From Eubacterium sp. (GTDB lineage Bacteria > Bacillota > Clostridia > Lachnospirales > Lachnospiraceae): a DNA stretch of 64,000 nucleotides. Under the pieces are notes generated by a model that saw only the letters and a list, made by a program, of their open reading frames with translations, was not told the DNA's origin and did no database searches. Both the position numbers and the translations under genes were made by a program. This document shows positions 26,462 through 34,348 of this stretch, one piece after another. The stretch is from the NCBI GenBank assembly GCA_017433295.1, contig JAFRHL010000040.1:33023-97022 (forward strand), read 5' to 3'. The stretch's first letter is position 1. Every line of letters starts with the position of its first letter.

Positions 26462-28681
26462 ATGGCGACAAATAAGAAAAGAAAGGCTGATCCCAGACAG
26501 AGTGCGATCATGACGATGCTTGTCATCGCAGTCCTGGCGGCAGTGTGTGTATATACTGTGCTGGTCGGCCTTGGCAAGCAGCATAAGGGTTCAGCAAAGA
26601 ACATCGAGTTAGGTCTGGATCTGGCGGGTGGTGTCAGTATCACCTATGAAGTGACGGACAAAAACCCCAGCGATAAGGATATTGAAGATACCATCTACCG
26701 TCTGCAGAAGCGTGTGGAAGGCTATAGTACCGAGTCTGAGGTTTATAAGGAGGGCTCCAACCGTATCACAGTTGAGATCCCCGGAGTCACAGATGCCAAC
26801 ACCATTCTGGAGGAGCTGGGTAAACCCGGTGACCTTTCCTTCAAGCTGGAGGATGGGACAGAGGTCCTGACCGGTGCCAATATCAAGAGCGCGGAAGCAG
26901 GAACCCAGACAGAAAACGGCATGAAGAATTATGTGGTTCAGCTTTCCATGGACGCCACCGGCGCAGAGGCCTTTGCAACAGCCACAGCTGCCAATATCAA
27001 CAAGCCTATATACATTTACTATAATGGTGAGGTGGTCAGTGCTCCCACTGTCAAGTCCGCCATTACAAACGGTGAATGTGTCATTGAGAACATGGAGAGC
27101 TATGAGAAGGCGGAAGAACTGGCCACCACCATCCGGATCGGTGCCCTTCCCCTGACCTTAAAGGAAATGCGGTCCCAGGTAGTAGGGGCCAAGCTGGGAC
27201 AGAATGCCATCCAGTCCAGCTTACGTGCCGGTCTCATCGGCCTGATCGTCATTTTCCTCTTTATGACCATTATTTACCGTTTTCCGGGATTCCTTGCCGG
27301 CGTCGCCCTGTTTGGATACGCTGTTCTTGACCTGCTGGCCATCAACGGTTTTAATGCCACCATGACCTTCCCGGGTATCGCCGGTGTGCTTTTATCCATC
27401 GGTATGGCGGTAGACGCCAATGTTATTATATTTACCCGTATCAAAGAAGAGATATCTTCCGGCAAGAGTGTATTAAATGCCATCTATGCCGGATATGATA
27501 AGGCCTTATCCGCCATCCTTGACGGCAACATTACGACCCTGATCGCGGCAGCGGTTCTGTGGGTAAAAGGTTCCGGTACTGTTAAAGGTTTCGCCCAGAC
27601 ACTGGCCATCGGTATCATTTTATCCATGTTCACAGCACTTTTCCTGACCAAGAAGCTGATGCTGGCCTTCTACGAGTTCGGCGTGCAGGACGAGAAATTC
27701 TACGGCAGGGCAAAGCCCTTCAAGGTGATGAACTATATCAAAGCCAGCAAGTTCTGTATTGCGGCTTCTCTGGTTGTGATCATTATCGGCTTTGTCATGA
27801 TGCCCATTAATAAAGGAAAATTCGGCGAGCCTTTGAACTATGACCTGGAGTTCTCCGGCGGTACAGCCGTCACCATGACCCTGGATCAGGAGCTGACCAA
27901 CGAGCTGGATGCCCAGATCTGCCAGACAGTGAAGGAGGCGGTCAATGTCAAGACCGTCCAGAGCCAGAAGGTCCTTAACTCCAACCAGCTGGTTGTTAAG
28001 ACCAACGAGCTTACCGTGGCAGAACGTGAGACCCTGGAGAAAGCTTTGAAGGATACTTATAAGATCTCCGATTACCAGACTCAGGAGATCACCGCCAGTG
28101 TATCTGCCGAGATGAAGAATGACGCCATCGTGGCCGTAGTAGTTGCCACCATCTTCATGCTGATCTATATCGCTATCCGGTTTAAGGATGTGAAGTTTGG
28201 CGCCAGTGCGGTAATTGCACTTCTTCATGACGTATTTGTGGTATTTACGGTTTACTCTGTGGTAAGGCTCTCTGTGGGCAATACCTTCATTGCCTGCATG
28301 CTGACCATCCTCGGATACTCTATCAATGCCACCATCATCATTTTTGACCGTATCCGTGAGAACATGAAGAACAACCAGATGATGAAGGAAGGGCTTGACT
28401 TCGTGGTGAATTCCAGTATCAGCCAGACCCTGACCAGGACAGTGAATTCCTCACTGACATCCTTTATCACAGTGTTTATCCTTTATCTGATCGGCCCGGC
28501 CTCCATTAAGGAGTTTACTCTGACTCTGATGTGTGGCCTGGTATGCGGTGCCTATTCTTCAGTATGCATCACCGGACCTTTCTGGTATATGATGTCTAAG
28601 ACAAGCCAGAAGAACAAGGCCAAAAAGATTGAAGAGGCCAGGGAAACCCGCAAAAAATCCAAAAAGAAGAAAAAGAAATAA
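26462..28681 (+). CDS. secDF: Fused protein translocase SecDF
   Basis: The 739-residue protein joins SecD and SecF, the proton-driven partners of SecYEG for protein export. The SecD half has an N-terminal helix, the LGLDLAGGVSITYEV motif, an extracytoplasmic domain and helices from GLIGLIVIFLFMTIIY through GIAGVLLSIGMAVDANVIIFTRIKEE. The SecF half begins about residue 425 with NYDLEFSGGTAVTM, and has FVVFTVYSVVRLSVG and LTILGYSINATIIIFDRIREN, ending in a Lys-rich cytoplasmic tail. The ATG at 26462 is 1 bp after the scfB stop, so the two may be coupled. Confidence 0.95.
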   Translation: MATNKKRKADPRQSAIMTMLVIAVLAAVCVYTVLVGLGKQHKGSAKNIELGLDLAGGVSITYEVTDKNPSDKDIEDTIYRLQKRVEGYSTESEVYKEGSNRITVEIPGVTDANTILEELGKPGDLSFKLEDGTEVLTGANIKSAEAGTQTENGMKNYVVQLSMDATGAEAFATATAANINKPIYIYYNGEVVSAPTVKSAITNGECVIENMESYEKAEELATTIRIGALPLTLKEMRSQVVGAKLGQNAIQSSLRAGLIGLIVIFLFMTIIYRFPGFLAGVALFGYAVLDLLAINGFNATMTFPGIAGVLLSIGMAVDANVIIFTRIKEEISSGKSVLNAIYAGYDKALSAILDGNITTLIAAAVLWVKGSGTVKGFAQTLAIGIILSMFTALFLTKKLMLAFYEFGVQDEKFYGRAKPFKVMNYIKASKFCIAASLVVIIIGFVMMPINKGKFGEPLNYDLEFSGGTAVTMTLDQELTNELDAQICQTVKEAVNVKTVQSQKVLNSNQLVVKTNELTVAERETLEKALKDTYKISDYQTQEITASVSAEMKNDAIVAVVVATIFMLIYIAIRFKDVKFGASAVIALLHDVFVVFTVYSVVRLSVGNTFIACMLTILGYSINATIIIFDRIRENMKNNQMMKEGLDFVVNSSISQTLTRTVNSSLTSFITVFILYLIGPASIKEFTLTLMCGLVCGAYSSVCITGPFWYMMSKTSQKNKAKKIEEARETRKKSKKKKKK

Positions 28682-28692
28682 AGTAGATAAAA

Positions 28693-28740
28693 GGAGACAG
28701 GGGACTTTCTCGAGGAGACAGGGGACGGTTCTCCGTCTCC
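28693..28740 (+). repeat. GACAGGGGACGG palindromic repeat, copy 4 (tandem half plus full copy)
   Basis: A half copy (GGAGACAGGGGAC, 28693-28705) is followed by a full 27-bp copy at 28714-28740 that differs from the 14537 copy at one base. The pair occupies nearly all of the 84-bp gap between secDF and the class B sortase gene and could act as a transcript boundary. Confidence 0.85.
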
Positions 28741-28765
28741 TTTTGTCTCTCTGGAGGATCAGCAC

Positions 28766-29560
28766 ATGAAAGATAAACGATCATTATTCTTTATTATTCC
28801 CGCTTTTATTCTGATAGTTATTTTGTGTTATGCCCTCATCAGGGCCATGCTGATCTACATTCCTCTGCGCCGGGAAAAAAATGATTTTAACAGATTAAGA
28901 GAGGCCATCCATATCACGGCTGATGATCAGAAAGCTAATAAGGGAGACAAGGGACAGGATAGCAAAAACAATTCTTCTGATCAGGCTTTATCCCCATTTA
29001 AGGAACTGGCTGAAGAGAACAGTGATTTTACCGGCTGGTTAAGTATTGCCGACACAGAGATCGACTATCCCGTGATGAAGTCAGCAGAAGATGATCCTGA
29101 ATACTATTTACACCGTGATTTCAAAGGGGAGAAATCATATTCAGGCTGCTTATTTATAGGCGGGGGGTGTCATGAGGACAGCCTGTCTTTCATTATTTAC
29201 GGACATAACATGAGCAACGAAACCATGTTTGGCGGTCTGGATAAATATGGTGATTATGAGTATGCGGTCAGTCACAAAGACATCCGTTTTATAACTCCTG
29301 AGGAGAAACGCGTCTATCGTGTATTTGCTGCTTTTCAGACTAAAGTCAATGCCGACCGGGATGATGTCTTTAAATACTACGAAGAGATCGGAGATCTCAG
29401 CCAGGAGGAATATGAGGATACGGTGGAAAGCATCAGGCGTATGTCAGTGATCAGTACTCCCTCTGCTCCCCAATACCCTGCCCAGTTGCTTTTACTTTCC
29501 ACCTGCAGCTATCATACAGAAGACGGGCGATTTGTAGTGGCCGCATATAGAATAAAATAG
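28766..29560 (+). CDS. Class B sortase
   Basis: This 264-residue cysteine transpeptidase has an N-terminal membrane anchor (LFFIIPAFILIVILCYALIRAML), a low-complexity linker and a sortase B domain. The domain shows FTGWLSIADTEIDYPVMKSAEDDPEYYLHRDFKG, the catalytic His in FIIYGHNMSNETMFGGLDKY and the catalytic Cys in LLLLSTCSYHTEDGRFVVAAYR with the following Arg. It attaches exported proteins to the wall or builds pili. It is separated from the pilus operon by the deacetylase gene, so it may be the housekeeping or anchoring sortase, distinct from the pilus polymerase at 32701. Confidence 0.92.
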   Translation: MKDKRSLFFIIPAFILIVILCYALIRAMLIYIPLRREKNDFNRLREAIHITADDQKANKGDKGQDSKNNSSDQALSPFKELAEENSDFTGWLSIADTEIDYPVMKSAEDDPEYYLHRDFKGEKSYSGCLFIGGGCHEDSLSFIIYGHNMSNETMFGGLDKYGDYEYAVSHKDIRFITPEEKRVYRVFAAFQTKVNADRDDVFKYYEEIGDLSQEEYEDTVESIRRMSVISTPSAPQYPAQLLLLSTCSYHTEDGRFVVAAYRIK

Positions 29561-29569
29561 TATTTATGC

Positions 29570-29616
29570 ATAAGTCCAGTCGCAATGCAGAGCACGGAGC
29601 CGTGCGGGGGACTTAT
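29570..29616 (+). promoter_or_regulatory. Structured intergenic hairpin, unclassified
   Basis: ATAAGTCC (29570-29577) pairs with GGACTTAT (29609-29616), and inside lies a second perfect stem, GCACGG-AG-CCGTGC (29592-29605). A further small TGCC/GGCA stem follows before the ribosome-binding site of the deacetylase. There is no T tract. I compared it mentally with cyclic-di-GMP, preQ1, THF and SAM riboswitch consensus and found no match. It could be a leader element of the deacetylase gene. Confidence 0.45.
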
Positions 29617-29672
29617 AAACTCTTGTGGTGCCAGAAGACCCGGCATGGGATTTATTAAGAAGGAGGTAATGT

Positions 29673-30605
29673 ATGATTAATGTAACTATTATGTCAAAAA
29701 AGATAATCGGGTGTATTCTATTGGCAGCCTTGTTCTGCCTTCTGATATCGACAGTATCTTTTGCGGAGGACGACCCGGACCAGAACCAATATGCGGCAGT
29801 AAGCAAAAACTGCAGGCTGGCCGTGATAAAAAACAAAGCCGGTATTTATCTCCAGGATGAGACAGAGGCAGAAATTCTTGAGAAAGTGGGCTTTGGGAAA
29901 AAGCTGGTTCCTCAGGGCCGGCGCGGCGACTGGTATCAGATCAGTTATAAAGAACAAACTGCCTATATCCGCCAGGAGGACGTGGTTTGCTACAACAGAA
30001 AGAAGAAACATATTGCCCTTACCTACGATGATGGACCCAGAACGGTAAGCACCGGAAAAATTCTGGATGTACTGGAGAAGTATAATTTCAGAGCTACTTT
30101 TTTTGTGGTTGGGGAAAACGTCGGAAAGAAGACGGCAAAAGTACTGAAAAGGGAAAAAGCCCTGGGATGTGAGATCGGCAACCATTCATACAGTCATCCC
30201 AAATATACTGGAATCTCTGACAGCAGTATCAGAAAACAGCTTTCTGACACTGACAGCAGGGTAAAGAAGATTACCGGAGGAAAACCTTCTCTGGGCAGGG
30301 CACCCTATGGTGCTGTCAGCAGTCGTGTGCTCCGGGTCATGAAAAGACCCAATATCATGTGGACTGTAGATACTCTGGACTGGAAATACAGGAATAAAAG
30401 CCGGCTGGTCAGGGTTGTTAAGGCAGATGCCGGGGACGGGAAGATCGTTCTCATGCATGATATTCATGATTCCACTGCCGCAGCGGCAGAAAAGATCTGC
30501 AAGAATCTGAAAAAGGCAGGATATGAAGCGGTGACAGTGACAGAACTGGCAGCCATAAAAGGAAAAAGCCTTAAGGGGAAGCAATCCTATAACAGTTTCA
30601 GATAA
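29673..30605 (+). CDS. Secreted polysaccharide deacetylase with SH3-like domain
   Basis: The 310-residue protein has a signal peptide (KIIGCILLAALFCLLISTVSFA), an SH3-like segment (KAGIYLQDETEAEILEKVGFGKKLVPQGRRGDWYQISYKEQTAYIRQEDV, about 50-105) and a NodB-type deacetylase domain. The latter has the metal-binding ALTYDDGPRT, the NHSYSHPK His motif, GRAPYGAVS and the VLMHDIHD ending. It probably removes acetyl groups from peptidoglycan or another wall glycan. AAGGAGG lies 6 bp before ATG 29673. It lies between two sortase-related regions, which fits a wall-modifying role. Confidence 0.9.
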   Translation: MINVTIMSKKIIGCILLAALFCLLISTVSFAEDDPDQNQYAAVSKNCRLAVIKNKAGIYLQDETEAEILEKVGFGKKLVPQGRRGDWYQISYKEQTAYIRQEDVVCYNRKKKHIALTYDDGPRTVSTGKILDVLEKYNFRATFFVVGENVGKKTAKVLKREKALGCEIGNHSYSHPKYTGISDSSIRKQLSDTDSRVKKITGGKPSLGRAPYGAVSSRVLRVMKRPNIMWTVDTLDWKYRNKSRLVRVVKADAGDGKIVLMHDIHDSTAAAAEKICKNLKKAGYEAVTVTELAAIKGKSLKGKQSYNSFR

Positions 30606-30617
30606 GAGATAAAAAAA

Positions 30618-30650
30618 AGAGACAGGGGACGGTCCTTTGTCTCTTTTTTC
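30618..30650 (+). terminator. GACAGGGGACGG repeat copy 5 acting as a terminator
   Basis: AAGAGACAGGGGACGG and TCCTTTGTCTCTTTTTT form a hairpin with a GAGACA/TGTCTC stem and a following run of six T residues. It is a member of the dispersed repeat family whose flanks make it a plausible intrinsic terminator for the deacetylase gene, 12 bp after the stop codon. Confidence 0.7.
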
Positions 30651-30773
30651 TTGTGTTAACAGGTTGAATATGTTATCCTGTATCTGACTATTATTTAAAG
30701 GGCATGGAACTGATTACTATGACAGCATTATTTAGGGCAGACAGGAGTCAGGAATTTTATCGGAGGAGCTTTT

Positions 30774-31412
30774 ATGGCAGATTATATGGAATCATCCCCT
30801 GAGAATACTGTCCCTGGAACTCAGGATAAGTCCTATGTTCCCCAAAAGGCTAAAGGTGCATCCGATAAAATATCAGAAAGAGACAAAGAACCGTCCCCTG
30901 TCTCCCGAAAACCCGGCAGAAGAAGCAGCGGCCAGCTGTTTGTGGCATTATTATTAAAACTCATAGTAATAGCCGTGTCCGTCTGGGCCATGCTGACTTT
31001 TGTCCTGGGACTCACCATCCATTATGGCAACAACATGTTTCCTGCCATTAAGGATGGCGACCTGGTCATCAGCCTGCGGGTCCATCGCCCCTATCTGAAT
31101 GCCGCAGTACTCTATAAGCAGGACGGAAAGCTGTGTACAGGCAGGGTCATCGGCATGCCGGGCATGGAGATCAATATCACCAAAGAGGGAGCGCTGACTG
31201 TAAACGGCATTGCCCCGGCTGAGGAAGTATTCTATCCCACCCGCCCGGCAGAGGACTCGGGCATATCCTATCCCTGCACAGTGGGGGAGGGTCAGGTTTT
31301 TATCCTCAATGATTTCCGGTCCGATACCAATGACAGCCGGACCTTTGGCGGTATTGACATAAAAGACGTAAAGGGACCTGTCCTGCTGATTATACGCAGG
31401 AGGGGCTTCTGA
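30774..31412 (+). CDS. sipA: SipA-like signal peptidase homologue lacking the catalytic dyad (pilus chaperone)
   Basis: The 212-residue protein has a type I signal peptidase fold: cytoplasmic N-terminus, one membrane helix (LFVALLLKLIVIAVSVWAMLTFVLGL), then box B as YGNNMFPAIKDGD and box D as GRVIGMPGMEI. The catalytic Ser just before Met of box B is Asn87 and the catalytic Lys before RVIG is Gly123, so it should be inactive. Streptococcal SipA of FCT pilus loci lost the same two residues (to Asp and Gly) and is needed for pilus assembly. Position directly before the pilin gene matches. Residues about 35-45 are encoded by a dispersed repeat. ATG follows GGAGGAG. Confidence 0.85.
   Translation: MADYMESSPENTVPGTQDKSYVPQKAKGASDKISERDKEPSPVSRKPGRRSSGQLFVALLLKLIVIAVSVWAMLTFVLGLTIHYGNNMFPAIKDGDLVISLRVHRPYLNAAVLYKQDGKLCTGRVIGMPGMEINITKEGALTVNGIAPAEEVFYPTRPAEDSGISYPCTVGEGQVFILNDFRSDTNDSRTFGGIDIKDVKGPVLLIIRRRGF
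30880..30904 (-). repeat. GACAGGGGACGG palindromic repeat, copy 6 (inside sipA)
   Basis: A 25-bp copy in inverse orientation (GAGACAAAGAACCG then TCCCCTGTCTC) lies in frame in the cytoplasmic N-terminal tail of the SipA-like protein and is translated as part of RDKEPSPVSRK. The region is low-complexity and precedes the membrane helix, so the insertion is tolerated. Confidence 0.8.
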
Positions 31413-31531
31413 AGGCTCCGGCGGATCGCAGAGCCCGGCAAAGGAAGGCAGCAGTATACTTATGAACCTGAATTGAGATGACTTGTCTCGTAACTATTAA
31501 TAAACTTTTTTTATCTTAAGGAGGACACACG

Positions 31532-32656
31532 ATGAAAAGGATTTCTTCAATTATTATGACGGTGGCTTTGATGCTGGGAATGGTTATAGCCCTGGGCGGA
31601 CCGCCGGTGGAGGCGGCAACAACTTATACACACATAGGAGGATCAACCACAATTACAAAGAATCTGGTGGTGAATAGTGATGCAAATATACCGGATATTA
31701 CATTTGGTTATACAATAACCAGAGGAACTCCGGTGGCTGCGACAGCATCAACCATTGAGATTCTGGCCAGTGATATCACAGCAACCATCGGGAATGCGGT
31801 ATTTACAAATTCGGATACTGCAAATACAAGGCTTGGTTTGCCGACTGATGCGGATCCGACCAGCCCGACTGGCGGGAAAAAATATGTTCAAAAAAATGTC
31901 ACTGTAGATTTTCCAGTTAATTCTTTTACTAAACCAGGAGTCTACCGGTATGTGATCAACGAGACTAATGGAGGAAAGCCGGGTGTTACATATGATGAAA
32001 CTCCTCGTTTTCTGGACGTTTTTGTTGTGGCTGATCCCAGTACAAATACATTAAGTGTTGATAGTTATGTACTTCGTAATGCTCAAACAAACATCGGTAC
32101 TAACGGAGTATATGAAACTGAACCTAATGTAAAGAGTGCAGACTTTACAAACACCATTACTCAGTGTGATTTTGAGTTTAAAAAGGAAATCACCGGTAAC
32201 CAGGGGGATAAAGATAAAAGATTTACTTTTACCCTGTCCATCGCCAATGCGATTCCCGGTGATTATCCAATTGTAGCGACTAAGGTTACCAACAATCCGA
32301 CTGCTATCACTGTTGCTTCAGATGGAACTTTTACAGGCACCTATGATCTGACAGATGGTAGTTCATTAAAGGTTCAGGGACTTAACAAAGATGCAACCTG
32401 TACCGTATCAGAGGATGCCCAGGACTATACGGCCACACATGTCGTTGACTCCGGGAGCTCTGTAAGCGGAAGCAGTTACGGCCCAATCACACTGGCTGAT
32501 GCCGATCATTCTGTTGCTTTTACCAACACCCGTAACGGCATCATACCCACCGGCATCATCTTCACCATCGCCCCCTTCGCCATCGGCATGCTGCTCTTTG
32601 GCGCTCTCGGAATCACCCTGATAGCCAGAGGGAACCAGAGAAGATACGATCTTTAA
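31532..32656 (+). CDS. fctA: Major pilin, FctA/Spy0128-like, with IPTG sorting signal
   Basis: The 374-residue protein has a signal peptide (ISSIIMTVALMLGMVIAL..VEA), then two Ig-like pilin domains. The first has VDFPVNSFTKPGVYRYVINETNGGKPGVTYDETPRFLDVFV, the FctA pattern with a Glu that catalyses an intramolecular isopeptide bond. The second begins FEFKKEITGNQGDKDKRFTFTLSIA and ends FTNTRN. The wall-sorting signal is IIPTG, then a hydrophobic segment and RGNQRRYDL. IPTG/VPTG motifs are used by class B pilus sortases. The start follows AAGGAGG. The gene is visibly more A+T-rich than housekeeping neighbours. Confidence 0.9.
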   Translation: MKRISSIIMTVALMLGMVIALGGPPVEAATTYTHIGGSTTITKNLVVNSDANIPDITFGYTITRGTPVAATASTIEILASDITATIGNAVFTNSDTANTRLGLPTDADPTSPTGGKKYVQKNVTVDFPVNSFTKPGVYRYVINETNGGKPGVTYDETPRFLDVFVVADPSTNTLSVDSYVLRNAQTNIGTNGVYETEPNVKSADFTNTITQCDFEFKKEITGNQGDKDKRFTFTLSIANAIPGDYPIVATKVTNNPTAITVASDGTFTGTYDLTDGSSLKVQGLNKDATCTVSEDAQDYTATHVVDSGSSVSGSSYGPITLADADHSVAFTNTRNGIIPTGIIFTIAPFAIGMLLFGALGITLIARGNQRRYDL

Positions 32657-32700
32657 TAACCAACCACCTTTAAGATAATTACAGGAGAGGAGGCATAGGC

Positions 32701-33423
32701 ATGCTGCGCAAAACAATCCAGCTGATTGACACCACCGTCAACCGGGTTGTCGCATTCCTCTGCCTCATTCTCTTTCTGATCTGTTTCTATGCCATGGTGG
32801 ATGCCGTAAATGTCTATCTGAACGCAAATGATACCAGCATCCTGAAATACAAGCCCGACCTTGACAAGGGGACAGATCCCCTTAAGGAACTGTCGCCGGA
32901 TTGTGTGGCCTGGCTGACTGTGGAGAATACCAGGATCGATTATCCCGTGATGCAGGGGAAAACCAACGATACCTATATAAACAAGGATCCCTACGGCGAC
33001 TTTTCTCTGTCAGGTTCTATCTTTCTTGACAGCAGAAACAGTTCGGATTTTTCCGATGACTATTCCATGGTTTATGGTCATCATATGGAATATGGGGCCA
33101 TGTTCGGTGTGCTGGATGAGTATATTGATCCTGTTTTTTTCAGGAACCACCGAAAAGGAACTCTGATAACCACTTCCGGAAAGAACTATTCCATTAATAT
33201 TTTTGCCTGCGCTAAGGCGCCGGCCAGTGATACTTTGATCTTCAACCCAACAGAGACAAAGAAAGAGGAGTTACTGGCTTATCTGGAACAAAATGCGACC
33301 ATCTATGAACCGGAGGAGGCCCAGGGAAACGACTCCATTCTGGCCCTCTCTACCTGCCAGTCCGCCGATGACATAGAGAGAATGATCGTGTTTGGTACAT
33401 TAAGTGATATTTCTCACAAATAG
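32701..33423 (+). CDS. Class B pilus sortase
   Basis: The 240-residue protein has an N-terminal anchor (VAFLCLILFLICFYAMVDAVNVYL), then SPDCVAWLTVENTRIDYPVMQGKTNDTYINKDPYGDFSLSGSIFLD, the sortase B core. Catalytic His is in SMVYGHHMEYGAMFGVLDEY, Cys in ILALSTCQSADDIERMIVFG with the nearby Arg. It lies between the major and minor pilin genes, the position of the pilus polymerase SrtC/SrtB in FCT loci, so I infer that it links pilin subunits. Its stop lies 37 bp before the next start. Confidence 0.92.
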   Translation: MLRKTIQLIDTTVNRVVAFLCLILFLICFYAMVDAVNVYLNANDTSILKYKPDLDKGTDPLKELSPDCVAWLTVENTRIDYPVMQGKTNDTYINKDPYGDFSLSGSIFLDSRNSSDFSDDYSMVYGHHMEYGAMFGVLDEYIDPVFFRNHRKGTLITTSGKNYSINIFACAKAPASDTLIFNPTETKKEELLAYLEQNATIYEPEEAQGNDSILALSTCQSADDIERMIVFGTLSDISHK

Positions 33424-33460
33424 GGAGCTTAAAAAGATTTCCCGGATAAGGATGATTACT

Positions 33461-34315
33461 ATGAAATGGTTTCCTGCCTTTGGAATCAGTTTTATATTTG
33501 TACTGCTGTTTCTGCTGCAAGTGGATTGTTTTGCAGCTTATGTACCTGTCAGTGCGGATATCTGGATAGACATTCAGAATGGCGGAACAGCTGTGATTTC
33601 CGGGGAAGAAAACTGTCCCCAGCCGCAGCAAAGCAAGCTGACGCTCAAGGATGGGGGATCGGATGCCTTTCATATTGTCTTTGACCATGTGGGTGAGTTC
33701 ACCTATTCGGTAAAGATCGAACCGGATGGGAGAGACATCCAGTATGATTCAACAGTTTATGATGTGAAAATCTATGTAACCGATGACAATGGAGAGCTTC
33801 GCACCAGCCTTGTGGTGTATAATCCGGAAAATGGAGAAAAATATGCTCCATCTGACACTGATCCCGGCTCTGATCAAGATACCCAATCTGTCAGGAGGTG
33901 CCGGTTAAGCTTCAGGAATATGGGAGACCATTCCGGAGAAGATACATCCTCGTCATCAGCAACAATCCCCGGGGAGTCTGAAGGGACAACGACCGAATCA
34001 TCCGGGGGACAAACACAAGAGGGGACTACAGGGGCCCAGGAAGGCACCACAGGGTCCACAGATACAGAAGAAGGCTCCAAAAAATCTTCTAAAAAGAAAT
34101 CAAAAGGAACTTCCGGACGTTCCGGATCAGGTAAGGATGATGACAGCGATTCCGATAAAGATAATGAATCCGGACATCAGCCAAAAACCAGCGATGATAC
34201 CAGACTGGACTGGTATCTCTTTATAGCCATTCTTGCGTCAGCGGGACTGTTTATGTTGTCAATATTTAATTATATTTCTGTGGACAGGGTAATAAAATCA
34301 AAAATTAACAAGTAA
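33461..34315 (+). CDS. Minor pilin, FctB-like, with PKTSD sorting signal
   Basis: The 284-residue protein starts at ATG 33461, 8 bp after AAGGA. It has a signal peptide (WFPAFGISFIFVLLFLLQVDCFA), one pilin domain of about 110 residues (LTLKDGGSDAFHIVFDHVGEFTYSVKIEPDGRDIQYDSTVYDVKIYVTDDNGELRTSLVVY), and a Ser/Thr/Gly-rich stalk of about 110 residues. The sorting signal QPKTSDD is followed by a membrane helix and a basic tail. PKTSD differs from the pilin's IPTG, so a different sortase may act on it. In FCT loci FctB is the base subunit joined to the wall, which fits its position here. Confidence 0.8.
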   Translation: MKWFPAFGISFIFVLLFLLQVDCFAAYVPVSADIWIDIQNGGTAVISGEENCPQPQQSKLTLKDGGSDAFHIVFDHVGEFTYSVKIEPDGRDIQYDSTVYDVKIYVTDDNGELRTSLVVYNPENGEKYAPSDTDPGSDQDTQSVRRCRLSFRNMGDHSGEDTSSSSATIPGESEGTTTESSGGQTQEGTTGAQEGTTGSTDTEEGSKKSSKKKSKGTSGRSGSGKDDDSDSDKDNESGHQPKTSDDTRLDWYLFIAILASAGLFMLSIFNYISVDRVIKSKINK

Positions 34316-34348
34316 CAAAAAATACACGAAAGGGAAGGAGTTTATGTT

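Noticed and set aside
28559-28784. Minus-strand frames reading through the repeat between secDF and the sortase gene
   Set aside because: They are produced by the A-rich end of secDF and the palindromic repeat; no start signal or conserved sequence supports them.
29570-29645. A tRNA or known riboswitch in the gap before the deacetylase gene
   Set aside because: No cloverleaf, TTC loop or CCA-type end is present, and none of the riboswitch consensus sequences I know match.
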